Source: Acanthosoma haemorrhoidale (lineage: Eukaryota; Arthropoda; Insecta; Hemiptera; Acanthosomatidae). Taken from it: 64,000 nt of DNA. This document shows, in pieces, positions 37,584 to 50,100 of this stretch. The stretch spans positions 70,721,104 to 70,785,103 of the forward strand of contig OV884014.1 in the NCBI GenBank assembly GCA_930367205.1, written 5' to 3'. Both the position numbers and the translations under genes were made by a program. Every line of letters starts with the position of its first letter. The first letter of the stretch is position 1. Under the pieces are notes generated by a model. The model made no database searches and was not told the origin of the DNA. It was given only the letters and a program-made list of their open reading frames with translations.

Positions 37584-39601
37584 TCAGGAAATAATTTTAG
37601 GCTTTTGAAGCGGATCATCTTTTAATGAAAAAGAATAAGCAATAATCATTTTTTTACTTAAGCTACAACTGATGGAGATAAAGACCTTTCCTTTTATTTT
37701 ATTCTTAAACTTTTTTGCAAGAGATTTATAATATTCGTTATTGATGAGTTGGTTATGAGTGTTTATAGTTATTTCTTCAGTTTCTTTGGTTCCAAGGTTC
37801 ACTATATTAGAATGAATGAATACCGCTATGTCGTGATCATTAATTGCCATAAAATCATGGTAACTATCTTTTGTTGATCCACAACCTTCGGTTTTAATAA
37901 AACTCAATCTGCAGGCGAGTAATATGAATAGAACTGTAGAGAAATCATTTTGTGTTTGAGATGGGTACGTTGAGTTACCAAATAGTTTATTAAGGGATTT
38001 ACTAAATTTTACAAACAATTCATCATTCATCCGGGATGAACGAAATGAATTTGTTGATAACTGAAATTCTTCAATGTATTCTGGATGAAATGTGTATTTG
38101 ATTTCATAAGAATCCTTGAGAAATTTAGCGAATTGAAAAACATTTTCCTGATTTGGAATTTTAAGACAAGTTATTGATCCATGCTTTACCTCAGCAATTG
38201 ATAAATAGCCTAAGTGATAAAGGAAGACAAATAATAGGTCATCTGATGTGTTTGAATTACATTTAAGTGATTTGATAATGTCATAAAGAATTAACATGTT
38301 AGTTTTTGAAAATTGTTTGGAAAGATTTACTTCAAGAAAGTTTCCTAAGAGTAATTTATGAATTTTGTCAAAAATTGTATCAACACTGAAAATTGATTTA
38401 ATTCTATTAATATAATCATCCCTAAAGTTGCACCTGCGAATTTTCCTGTTGTCTTGAAAATACTTCAAGATAGACCAAACACTATAAATTTTAACGTTTT
38501 TGTCTACTACCTCATAACCACTAAAATACTTTTCGATTGATAATTTGCTTTTATCTTTAGATTTTTTGTCTTTAGAAAAAATTTTCAATAGTTTACGCAA
38601 ATCTTTAGAAGTTAATCCAAAATAAATGCAAAAGGGATGCTTATGTAAAAATTTGTAATGAATGATACCATTTAAACTCTGACAAAAAGTTAATGGTAAT
38701 CCTTCGTTAGAAAGACGTAAGACTCCAGTTAATAATGCGTGGTCTATATGATTGGAGGATTTTAATAAATCTGCAGTAGTTGACTGAATGAAATTAACAA
38801 TGCGAGTCATATCAGGATTATTTTTAAACATAAAACTGTTAAAATACACATCATATTCATCAAGTAAAAGAAATACAGGCTTTCCGAAGTGTTTATGTAA
38901 AAGTTCAGCTAAAAAATTAAAACCACCTTTAATCTCATACACATTTAATTTACTATTTTTGTCTGGATCAATGTAACACTTAAATTTATCTGACTTGAGA
39001 TTACCTAACCACAAGTTATTGATTCCTAAAAGATAATGATGATGTTCAAAAGTTTTCTTCAAAATCAATTTATACCTTGATAACAAGCTCTCAAAATTAT
39101 CCACTTCACCGAGTGGTTTATAATCTATTGACATCACTGGATGCTTCCCTAAATGCTGCTTACAGAATTGTTCGTGTTTGAATATGTCAAGCTGGTTTTC
39201 TGAAAACAGTCTGTAATTGAGTGTAGTTGAAGTAGTTTTGGGTCTTCCATCACAGTCCACATCAATTTCCAAAAACCTTTTAACCATATCAATATTTGTT
39301 GATTTCCCAAAGCGCCGGGGGGCAGTTATTAAAACTTTGCAAGTATCTTCAAATAAAGATTTTATTAGCAATGTTTTATCGATGAAACCAGTTGTTTTTA
39401 CAATTTTTGAAAAATCCGTTGAATCAAAATCAAATGTAGGTTCCTGTAAATATCAAACAACAATTATTAACTGCTTATCATCAAACAATTGTCAAATCAT
39501 CAATAAAATATAACCTTAAAACTACTGCTGCTTGGTCCATGATTTGTAGATTCTGTAGTTTCAGGGCTAAGCTTGATTCGCTTTGCTGGCGGTGATTCCA
39601 T
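37584..39601 (-). CDS. AAA-ATPase-like protein with degenerate PD-(D/E)XK-type C-terminus (two exons)
   Basis: Exons 39601-39515 and 39443-37584, joined across a 71-nt GT-AG intron, give 648 aa. Exon 1 (29 codons) ends its ORF cleanly in phase 0 and encodes PPAKRIKLSP, close to the c-Myc nuclear localisation signal. Exon 2 begins with an FSKIV...DKT segment and carries the Walker A-like APRRFGKST (70-78, Lys76) and Walker B FLLLDEYD (Asp224), the signature of the AAA-ATPase-like (DUF1703-linked) family. The C-terminus keeps the QLxxxxYY element (about 600) but lacks the usual E-x-K of the nuclease motif, so nuclease activity is probably lost. The family is abundant in bacteria, is patchy in eukaryotes, and has been reported as a horizontally acquired gene in mealybugs. 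The intact frame, intron and host-like base composition argue for a real nuclear gene and against contamination. Substrate and pathway are unknown. Confidence 0.85.
39515..39601 (-). other. Exon 1 of the AAA-ATPase-like gene, with nuclear localisation motif
   Basis: The ATG at 39599-39601 starts 29 codons followed by the donor gttata. Residues 4-10 (PPAKRIK, then LSP) resemble the monopartite c-Myc signal PAAKRVKLD. The rest is Ser/Thr-rich and presumably unstructured. The exon sits just before the conserved bacterial-type domain start, so localisation and catalytic parts lie on separate exons. Confidence 0.7.
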
Positions 39602-40366
39602 AACGATTTTTCAGTAAAATAGTAACAAAATATACACGTTAAATGGCTAATATAGAGTATTTAGGACATAGCTGATTTACGACAGAGGTTTACTGTCAAA
39701 ATTGACAAATTCGAATTGGGATATTGTAAAACCAGGTTATTGGCAACTTGTATTCTACATTGTTGTTGAACAAATAGGAAATAAATAAATATTCCAAAAA
39801 GAATAGGTGTTAAAACAGTTAAATTTCAGCGGCAACAAAAAGTTGCAATGCCATACAGATATGAGCTGTACTCGCGTCATGAACGTAACTGGCTAGACTA
39901 TCGACACTTCCCCCAAGTTCGCTATGGAGTTACAGATGCTGCTTCAAGTAGTCATCCAAACAACTAAATACAAACCTAGTGCGCTTGCTCTATAGTTTTC
40001 CTGAATCATTATTTACTTGCTTGAGTTGAGGCTTTTCAACCATTCGAAGTAATACATTTCTAATTTTAAAATTTATTAAATCTCCTATAAGCTAAAATTG
40101 CAAATAAAATTTATTAAAACAAGTTACGAGACGGTATGTAACACAAAACACATAGATGAATAAGTATTTAAATTATGCATGAGTGGATTTTTTTTCAAAA
40201 CCCCTTTAATTATCAACATTTTTACAATTAACAAACTTACAAATTTTCGATTTACAAATTTCTCCTCTTACTGCATACCCAGATGCATTCGAAGGAGGGT
40301 AGGATTACAATAACAATATGTTCTATTTGAAGTTAAAAGGTCAAAATACATATATACACGACTAGG

Positions 40367-40650
40367 TGATGGGGCTCACCTTCGGTTTACAATGTGGGAA
40401 ACTAAAACTAAAGCCTAAAACTAAAACCTTAGACTAATTAACTTATGCTGACTCGACTGTGTCTAGCCATCGATGGGGGAACGGAGCGGGGGTTATAGTC
40501 TTAAACACCGGGTTTGTCAAGTATTGTAGGGAGTCAAAAAATTTGATACGTCTACGTTGGATGAATTCATCCACCGTAGGCAGCTCAAAGATCTCGTTAA
40601 AAATGTCCATGAGTGGATGATTAATTATTTACGTTCTAGGGCTGAAATGC
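40367..40650 (-). pseudogene. Second LINE family, 3' remnant (minus copy)
   Basis: The minus strand reads NEIFELPTVDEFIQRRRIKF followed by FDSLQYLTNPVF and a stop after HRWLDTVESA, the C-terminal end of a Jockey-type ORF2. It then runs into a 3' UTR ending aaggtgagccccatcac (complement of 40367-40382), the same end as the plus copy at 21190-21580. The core phrase (PSVGEFIHLRHITFFDS in the other copy) confirms the relationship. Confidence 0.72.
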
Positions 40651-40844
40651 GTAGTATCATACCGGGAGTCACTCACTACTATGTATTTATAAAAGTGCAA
40701 TCAATTTACTTTCCATTTAGGGTTTGGAGAACCCAGAACCTTAATATCATTTTACATTTCCCTAACTGCACTACCCACCCTATGGGAGCCCTTGTGAGCG
40801 GGTGTATTTATTAGGATATCAGCTCGGCTTTAAGAATGAAAGAT

Positions 40845-40872
40845 GTTAGGTTTTCATCAACTTTATTATTGA
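40845..40872 (-). repeat. Fragment of the gatgaaaacctaaca repeat
   Basis: The minus strand reads aataataaagttgatgaaaacctaacat. The same motif ends larger copies at 42727-42855 and 60540-60665. Confidence 0.4.
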
Positions 40873-40921
40873 ACATTTTTTCATTAAGACTATTAATGGG
40901 TATTTCAATGAATACTTCTAC

Positions 40922-40926
<5 letters not shown>

Positions 40927-40956
<30 letters not shown>

Positions 40957-41119
40957 CTTAGCTCTCAAACTTATAAAATAGGATGTGGGAAAATTATTTT
41001 GGGCTAATGAGTGCCTTTCACTAAGGGGAGTCCCCCATTTGAAGGATGTATGAGAAGGATATAGGGTTGGGTATGCCTAAAGGAGGCGGGTGGAATCAGG
41101 AAGGTAGTGAGAGTCTACC
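40927..41119 (-). repeat. Poly(A)-tailed dispersed repeat, copy C
   Basis: Inverted full copy of the family at 12307 and 12674: the poly(A) tail appears as 30 T at 40927-40956, then the complement of gtttgagagctaag, of aggcat.cc.accctatatcc, and of gtagactctcac at 41107-41119. Confidence 0.72.
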
Positions 41120-41144
41120 TACAGTAATTAAAGGGGTTTTGAGA

Positions 41145-41226
41145 TTTTTTTTTTTTTTTTTTTTTTTTTTTCTTAGCTCTCAAACTTATAAAATAGGATG
41201 TGGGAAAATTACTTTGGGCTAATGAG
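41145..41226 (-). repeat. Poly(A)-tailed dispersed repeat, copy D (5'-truncated)
   Basis: Only the 3' 55 bp of the family plus a tail of about 27 T. It lies 25 bp from copy C in the same orientation. Its last bases are nearly identical to those of copy C, which suggests recent origin or a local duplication. Confidence 0.65.
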
Positions 41227-41861
41227 TTATTCAAATTTAAATTCACGGTTAACTACGTCCTCGTAGTTAGTTAAATAATGCGAGATTATACTTGCGAACA
41301 ATAATAAAAAAAACCTTTCTTGTGAGCTCATTTTTAAAAACTTAAATTTACATATGACTTGTAAAATGTTTGAGAGTTACTTGGGGGGAATCTTGTCCTC
41401 ATAATAACTTCAACAATAATATCAATTCAAAGAAGGCACAAAAGGAGATGTCCTTTCCCTGAAGAAAAAGTGCGAATTTCCATAATCCAACAATGGATAC
41501 GTGTTCAGAATAAAAAAAAAAATTAATTTTCATTAAACAAATGATGGTTATTTATCATTACTTCTAAGCTCCTTATACACTCCATATATGAAATCCCTTG
41601 TTGCAATTAGTAATTGATAATTATAAATATTCGGGGGACCAATTTCTAAATACAAATTTTTCATTTACAAGCGATATATTAAAATATTTCTAATGTTTTC
41701 AAATAATGCCTTAACCTTGTCAACGTCGATCTAACTCTGGGAAAATTAACTTAGGTGTCACATCGTGTCCCCGCTATTTTCCTGTTAGCCCATAAAGTAC
41801 ATTTGAAGAGTTTTACCAAAGAGAATTCATATCGGGAAAGTCGCGTCGCTTATGACAGGGT

Positions 41862-41935
41862 GGTTCAGTTTGTACAGCCCCAGACAGAATATTGGGAAGG
41901 TCTCGGGTTTGAATCCCGATCTGGCCACTAGTTTT
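41862..41935 (+). repeat. tRNA-derived SINE head
   Basis: ggtggttcagtttgtacagc (A-box region) and gtctcgggtttgaatcccga (B box; the usual C after GGTT is T) are separated by about 25 nt, followed by a T run. It looks like the head of a tRNA-derived SINE; no good acceptor stem. Confidence 0.5.
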
Positions 41936-42726
41936 TTCTTTGGCTGTTAATCTTTAATAATTATAAATAATAATGAGATCAATAACACAATAAAAATGTA
42001 TCATTTAAAATTCATTGTAGTTATCAAAACTGCAGCTCAGCCTAAATTTGCGAATCCAAATAATACATTTAGAAACGGATCAACCAACACAAACGAGACA
42101 TAACCAACAGTTCTGCTCTCACAAAACTTTCTCTTACTAAGAACCACAAATTTAACTTATCCAATACCAATATCATTTATAAACTAACGAACCGCGCCTG
42201 TAGTCCTTTTTCAGAAATACTGCATATCAATTTATAATTCAGTTCGGTCAACTGAAAAACTTACAAGGAACAAATTTTCAAAACATACTATCAAATATTA
42301 CAATCACTAAAATAACATTGTTGCTATACATAATAAACAATTTTTTTTCAGCGTTAGAAATCTCACTCCCCCCCCCCCTCCCACAGCTTCTCTACAAGAA
42401 CCCTTGTTCTTCTCCTTTTGTCTGATGCCCTTTCACAAATGCCGCATTTATTCAAAATTTCTAAAAAAAAAAAAACCAACATACCTTTCCATCTCAGACA
42501 AGTTTTGTAAAGCTAATTATTTTCACAATTAACACACGTATTTCCAATTATACCTGTTCCTCAACCTATTTCCAAATATTTTTACCACCAAGAAAAGTAA
42601 CAAGATGTTAAAAAAAAAAAGGTCCTAAGCACTGCTTAGGATAGTTTGCATTGATTACATGTAATCATTTCAATAAAGATATTATATAATAACAATAGAA
42701 CCACCTACATGTTTTCCATCTCACAC

Positions 42727-42855
42727 TAGCACCTGATGCTGATAAACACAGTGTGTCGAAACGTTGTTTGCTTATAAATTTGATGAAAACCTAACAAATC
42801 TCTTTCACCAACCTAAGCCAATCTCCCAAAGAAAACTCTTCTACTCATTTATGTA
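42727..42855 (+). repeat. Dispersed repeat with tcgaaacgtt ... gatgaaaacctaaca
   Basis: Aligned with 60540-60665: tcgaaacgttgtttgcttat against tcgaaacatcattcattaat, then aaatttgatgaaaacctaac against aaattttatgaaaacctaac, then a ctactcat block. The clustered CGAAACGT phrase resembles the ends of Penelope-like elements, but no GIY-YIG or RT coding is present, so this is only a suggestion. Confidence 0.45.
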
Positions 42856-44124
42856 CTCTCAATGAGCTCGCAGTGTAATGAAGAAGTAGTTTTCTCTTTA
42901 TGATTAAAAATCCTGGGAACAAATAGTATTTACCAGGCAAAAGGCAGATCGTGTAAAATTTAGTTAAGAACTTAGAGAAAGTTTTACTTTTAGAAGGAAC
43001 AAGTCAAAACAGAAATGGTGGTTCCATTAAATAAAGATTAGTTGTATTCATATCAACTGCTCTAATACTTCTTCCGGCAATAAAAAGGGAATTCACAATT
43101 GTTATAAGAATTTTGAAGAAGACAGTTTGTGGATGAAAATATAATTTTATTCCTTTTTCGATTTCTCTTGTGTAGCTGCTAGCGGCATCTCTGGAAACTC
43201 TCCACAACTGCGCCGGAAGCGATACCTATCCGCCACCCAGTAGAACTAATTGCAAAAGCAGAACCAAGTTTTTATACTGAAATTTCACACGGGTGCTAGT
43301 CATATACTCTGTGGTCCTGATTGGATTGGAGAGTTGTCTCGATGGGTTAATTTATATTTACTTCATAAAATATTTATAGTTTTTAAGTGATTTAATTGCA
43401 GCCTTCATTTCATGAGTAATTGATTGCCCATGGAAAATCGAACTTTATAATGCTGACTTATGATATATGAAGATAGGTAAACATTGAAATACGTCAAATT
43501 CGTGAAATAAGTAGGAGACATAATTCAATAGTTCAAGTTTGATTATTTTTTTTATTCTTTCGAATTTAAAATTTAAAAACTTAATTATTTTAGTTGGAAA
43601 GTGAATTTGCTGATATGTAGGGTGAAGTGAGTGAGTTTAAAAATAATGTACATCATCAAAATATTAAATAAGGTACATCAGGTAAGTTAATTTTGGCATT
43701 TCTTTTATCAATGACTTAAGCTTTCCAATGCAAGTTTAGTTGTTTCTTCCTTCTGGTTCATTTACAATTTTATAGTTTCTATTCAATATTTATAATTTTC
43801 AAAATAACCTATCCATTAGTGTTATGACTAATGGTTTACAAATTAAAAAAACTATTAAGGTATTAAGAGTAATGTTTTCTTTAGCCTAAAATAGTTTTCA
43901 TACATGGTTGACTGTTATGCTCCAGTTGGGCTCCATATTATTCATGCTAGATGGTGAATTATTGCAACTAGCTAATGTAAGGGAAAGCTGCTCTTACATA
44001 AATTTATTATGCTTTGTACTCTTCCTACTACCTCTAAGAAAATAAATGCTGGAAACATGTAATTATTGAGTTTTATCTTTTAGGAAGACATAATGTTATG
44101 ACATAAGAAATCTAAATCATCCAA

Positions 44125-47100
44125 ATGTCTTCAACTAATTCTTCTATTGATGGTGTAACCACCACAGGTATTTTATTTAGATATATATTTTATCTTACTG
44201 TTTTATTTTTCAATTATATATTGACTTATTTAATTTTGTTTTGCTGTAGAAACTCTTACTCGTAGCTACTCTGTGTCTACTGCTGATAGAGTGCGGGATA
44301 ACATCCCCACTAGAGATTATGATGGTCTTAAATCACAGTGTGATAAGGCTATGCACGAACTGCAAGTGTTACGCAGGTATGTCATTTTGACTGAACAATT
44401 TTTCTTGTCAAATGATAAGATGTCATATTTACTTAAAGTTGTTATCAATTAAAGTTTTCATTGCAATTATGTAATTTATTTGTTTTGTTCTTTTCTTTTA
44501 GGCAGCATAGTGAAACTGTGAGAAGATGTGAACACACAATGAAAGAACTAGAGTACTACAGGGGACAACATCACGCTGCAATGGCTCAATTGGAATCTGC
44601 TGCTCAGGAGTCGTCATCTCTGCGAACCAAATATGGGGAATTGGTTTCGGATTTAAGATCTAGTCAGCAAGTAAGTTATGGCTCTCATATTTTCTATAAT
44701 TATTCTGGTAAACTTTTAAAGAATATATCTTGCACTTTCCCACACTTATAGCATATTTTTTTTTCTTCTCAGAATTATATGTATTTTTTATTCATGAAGT
44801 TATAAATAACCAAAAGGAAACATGATTTTAAGCATGCATTTAATTAATAATTGTTTTTAACCTAAATTCTTTCCTTGCTAGAGTTTAATTAAAGGCTTAT
44901 TTTAAAGATTATGTCATTTTGAACTAATAACCTCATGTTAAGTGGTATGACCTTTTTTTTTTTCTTTTCCTTTTAAATCAAGACAACTTTGATATTACAT
45001 GTAACCAGCTAATATTATTTGAAGTGTGTTGAATATTGAATAATGTTACTTATGGATCATTATTATTATGACATAATTAGTAATCTCCAAATGATTTTCC
45101 TCTATTGGTTCTTACAGATCACATTTCATTGTGAGGAATATATATCATTTTGTTTTTAATGACTTTACTTAACATTAGCACAAATTACCATTAAAAAAAA
45201 AATTATATTCTCTTTGACAGTATTGGTTAGTGTCATCTTCATGGTTGAGATTTACCTAGTTGATCCAAGGTTCAGTCGCCTCACTGTTTTTTTGTTTTTT
45301 TATTTACATTAATTATGAAATAAATTGTAATTTTGAAATATATATACACAAAGTTAATAAAATACATAGAAAGTGAAGAATCAATACTGAAAGCTACCAT
45401 AATGGTGGTGGGGGGGGGATGTGAGTTTATGAAGCGATTTTGAAAAAGTTCTCTGTATTTTTGATCAAAAATACCTCATTTTACTTGCTTAAACATCTTT
45501 GTCACTGAAACCTTTTCATCTGATGAAAAAAATTGCAAATGAAATCAGTTGGAACAAAATTAATTACATAGAAATCATGTAACTGTTGTTTCTTAAAAAT
45601 TTACTTTCTGGAATTTTGAATTATTTTTTGCATTAGCATCTCAAATGAGTTCTCAACATCATAACGTCTGATACATCTTCTGAGCAGTGACTTGAGAATG
45701 CTTGTAAATAAGAGAGAAGACGGTCAGATAATGTATATGGCGCCAATTTGTTTTCCTGTTTAATTTATTCCTCTTACTTCTTGTTATTATATTATAACTG
45801 GAACATATACAGTATAGCCCGGGATGTTAAATTTACCTTTAAAGTTCAGCTATCAAAATAAAAATCGATGGTATCATTTTTACAGCTGTTGTAGAACATA
45901 CTAGCATATCACTTTTGACTGGAATTTTCTCATTCATATCTTTTGGCAACCTTTGGAAATTATCTAACTATCCTTTATTTTTTCTCCCTCCCAGTTTTCC
46001 AATTTCATCTCCATCAATTTCTTCTTTTCTCTCAAACTTTTTGAGTGCTATCTCATTTTCCTACCTACCTAGAGCATTTAATTTGTTCTTTGCTCTATAA
46101 ATATTCAGTTAAAACATAATTATGTGAATCCTTAGTTTATCTGCTACCTCAGACTGACAAGACCAAGGCCCTTTATTAGTTTAATTTTTTTTCTTGAGGA
46201 AATTAATCCCAGAATAAAGTTTATTTTTTCAATTCATTTCATACAGACAGATGGAATATGATCCCCATCATGCCATGGATGTTTGAAAATATTGCAATGT
46301 TGTATAATTAGCCTCAGAATATAACTTTCATGTTAACAATTCTTCTTTCTTAAGTTTTCTTTTTCAAAATTAATTTGTTTGTTTTTCTTTAACTTGCTAC
46401 TTAACAAAGTGCAGTGAACCACTAAATGATGGAGATTGCTGAGCTCAGTACAAATTGTTTACTATATTTGGCAGCATTACCAAGAGCAGAATACAATTTC
46501 TTAATTAAAGGTTTCATTTTTTTTTTATTGGAGTTTTATTTCTTTGTCTGCCCCCACCAAGGGGAAAAGCTGGACTGTCCTATTTATGGAAGCGAAATAA
46601 AATTTATTTAAACAAAATAAAAATTAAAACTAACCACTTTACAACAAATACCCAACAAGGACCCTCAAATAAATATTGTTTTTTAAAATTATTTACCAAG
46701 TCTATTACGTTTTAGGAAGGTGAAAATGGAAACAGCGAGGCAATGAACCAGTTATATCTGACTACACTGTCTAAATATGAAACTATCAAAGAAGAATACG
46801 AAAGCTTAAGGAAGCGTTATGATGATCTTATTGCCTCTCACTCTTCAGCTGTAGACAAATTAGAACTGTCCCAGGTATTTATCAATGGTTTTTTTGTTTA
46901 AGCTAAAGTGTAGTTTGTTTTTATAATCTCAGGTAATGAAACAAAAACCTGCTGTAAGAACACAATTAACAAAATACTTCCTTTTAAACATTAATTTTCA
47001 GGATTTAATTTTTATTTTTCAAAACCATGAAACTTATGCCTTGTGTCTGTTTAATCTGGTCACAGTGAGTGTCATGTTCAACCTGCGGACAACATTACAT

Positions 47101-50100
47101 TTAACATGGGGGTTCATTTATGAAAACCACTCTGTACTCCATTAAATATCATTAAGTAAATACTATTAAAAAAATAAAAATATCCTTTCATATCGGATAG
47201 GATATCACATTAATGATCTAAACATCCTGATAATAATATGTAAAAGTTGTGTTATGTAATTTTTAACTTAAATTGCAATAAGTCATTAAAATCCGGTTTT
47301 CAACTTTAACAAACAAACATGATATTTTGCTTCGATGTCATGTTTAATTTTCCTAACTTTTCTTCTTATCCTTCTTAAAGCTATAATTTTTCCATATTCG
47401 GAATTTTGATCTTCAAAATAGGTGATAAACTGGTCAGCTGTGTGGGATCTGTACTGTAGTCATTTTTTCTTTGGTTTAATTGAACGAATCAACCTCAATT
47501 TGGAAATGCTTGGCTTGCTTTGCAAATTAATGTCAACTATTTCATCGTCATTGAGATGATACATACCCTTTATCATTCTTGTCACTCTCTATCCACTGAA
47601 CCATATCATCTTTGATAACTTTATTGAAATCAGAAATTGTTTCTATTATCTCAAGTCATGTTTCAACATCGTTTTGTTCATCATCATGTGGAGTTTGCTC
47701 TCTAATGTTCTTATTGACTTCTAACAAAATTTTCAATGAAAGTTGCAGTATTTTTGAAGGCAATCTTTCCCATGCTTCACAAGCAGTAAAAATCACATCT
47801 TTGACCGGCCACATTTTCAAAGCATCCTTCATAGATTTTGCACAGTTCAGTCTGTGCAGTTTTGCACAGAATTCAAGAATAAAATCAAAAGAAGTATTTC
47901 TGTACCTTCTTTCTAAACTGGTGATCATACCTTGTCCCACGGGCTGAATTAACGAAGTTACATTAAAAGTAGATAGTAGACAAAAATTTGTCCGTCATTT
48001 GTTTTTAAAATGGATTCAGATGGGTGAGATAGCGCATTGTCCAGTAAATAAACAGCCTTACTAGTAAGTCCGTTTTCTCACTGATAGTCGGGAAGCTACG
48101 GAACAAATTTCATAAAAAGCTTAAAAACACTTTGATTCATCTAAATACACTGGATGACCTACTAGTACCTGGATAATTAAACTTATACTTAATGAAAGTA
48201 TCAGATTAAAGAGTTCAAGGCCCTGATTAATTTTTAAAACTTTCTGCAATAAATGTTGGCGCTTAAGTGGAATCATTACATCTAGGAAAAGTCATTAAAA
48301 CTATTATCAAATGTGTATTTACAATTTTTTTCGAGCCCAGTTTGATATAGAGGGTTGATTTTGCATGACACTTTTACCTGATGGTTTCTCTGTTATCCAC
48401 CATTCCTCATGAAATATTTTTTTAATAACCAATCAACTTAATAAGCAGAATTTTGCTCTACTTCTTTTATTATCAAGTGGACTACTATTTTTATGGTATT
48501 TCTTGCTATATTAGCAGGAATTTACTATCAGATTATTAAAAATAAATGTCAAAACATCAATTTAGGCAAGAGTTCTTCCTTTGGTTTAAGTTATTTTCAG
48601 TATAGTTATAACATTATACAAAAAGCTTCTCAAAAACTTTCATTTTTTAATATAAAAAAACAGCCACTAATTACAATTATTTGAAGGAAATAAAAAACTT
48701 TTAAGTGGTAACAGGTATGTCATATATTTCAAAAAACTATCAAAATAAAATTAAACTGATGTATACGCAACAAGTATATTAAGTCCCTTTCCTTGTAATT
48801 ATGTCTAAATTAGATTGTTAGCGCTGTAAGCGCTCGTATTAGAATTGAAAATTTGTCATTATTTCTATTTTATCTATCTGTAATAATACTTTTGTTATAG
48901 TTCAAGCAAATCCATATTTTCAAAGATGTTAATGGGTTTAAGTTTTTTTTATTATCGAAACCGCATTTCAAACAAAATTTAAAATAACAGTCCTAAAAAA
49001 CCTTTTTTTGAAATACAGTCAATCCTGGATAAGTGTTATACCTCTATAATTGGAACAAAACTTGTAGGCCCATCATTTTCCCCTCGAATAAACTCTAACT
49101 GGAATGTTTTCACCTCTGTAAGTGGAATCAATTTTTGTAGATATTGCTTTTGTAGGTGGGACAGTTTATATATTTATAAGTGGAATACACATTGCTAATA
49201 AAATTTGGAAGTGTAGGTGGGGCTTGTTTTCTTTTGACTAATCCTTAAAATGTAAACATCAAACGTATTGTTACTGTTTGTCTCCCTCTGTCTATTCTTT
49301 CTCCTACCCCCCCCCCTGCCAGTCAGTAGACTACATCCGATCACCATGTCCCCCGACAGTTAAAATCTTTTTCTTTAGTGAAAAACTAAAATTTGTGTGT
49401 GAATTTGAAAGCGGAAGGTTGAGGGACAAAATCTCAAAACACTGCCATGAAATGCCAAAGTTAAGTACAGAAAGTACTTTTCATTAATATAATCTGTATT
49501 GTTTTCTTTTCATATTAATTATGTCCATATTTCATAACGTTATGTATCCTTTTTTAAATACATAAGTTGATAAATTATATTTTGTTTGGGAACCATTTTT
49601 AGTGGTACATGTAACCTTAATGATCTGGATAAGTAAAACCCTTTATAAGTGGAATACCTCTTTAAGTTAATTAAAATCCTGCCACCAAGAGATTCCACTT
49701 ATCCTGGTTTGACTGTAGTTTGAAAGGTTTATAAGTTTTATCAGAAATAAAACTTGTATTTCTCAAAAATAAAAGTAAAAGGTCCAATGATATCTTTTCA
49801 AAATAAATATTTACAATTATTTCCTACTATCCCTACTATAGATTAATAACAACAGTCTTAATCAATTACAGGATTATCTGACAAGCAATGTTGTTTCCTT
49901 ATTAACAATTGAGATAAAATTATGATAACATTGATTAGACATTCAACTTATTCCTTAATTATTGGCAAAATCGGGTATGCCATAACCAAGGTGGATTTGA
50001 CATCTTATTGGATTGATTATACATTTTTAAAAATAGGATGTTATGTTTATTTCAGGAAGAGATCACTCGCATTAAAAAGCAGTGTGAGGAGATGGTCACA

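Larger units (their letters stand above)
41227..44090. other. Intergenic stretch upstream of dlg5
   Basis: No coding gene seen. It holds the tRNA-like relic at 41862 and the repeat at 42727. Around 43195-43330 the base composition is higher in GC and contains gcgccggaagcg, an ETS-type site often found in core promoters of housekeeping genes; this is a plausible dlg5 promoter/5' UTR exon region, by inference only. Confidence 0.4.
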
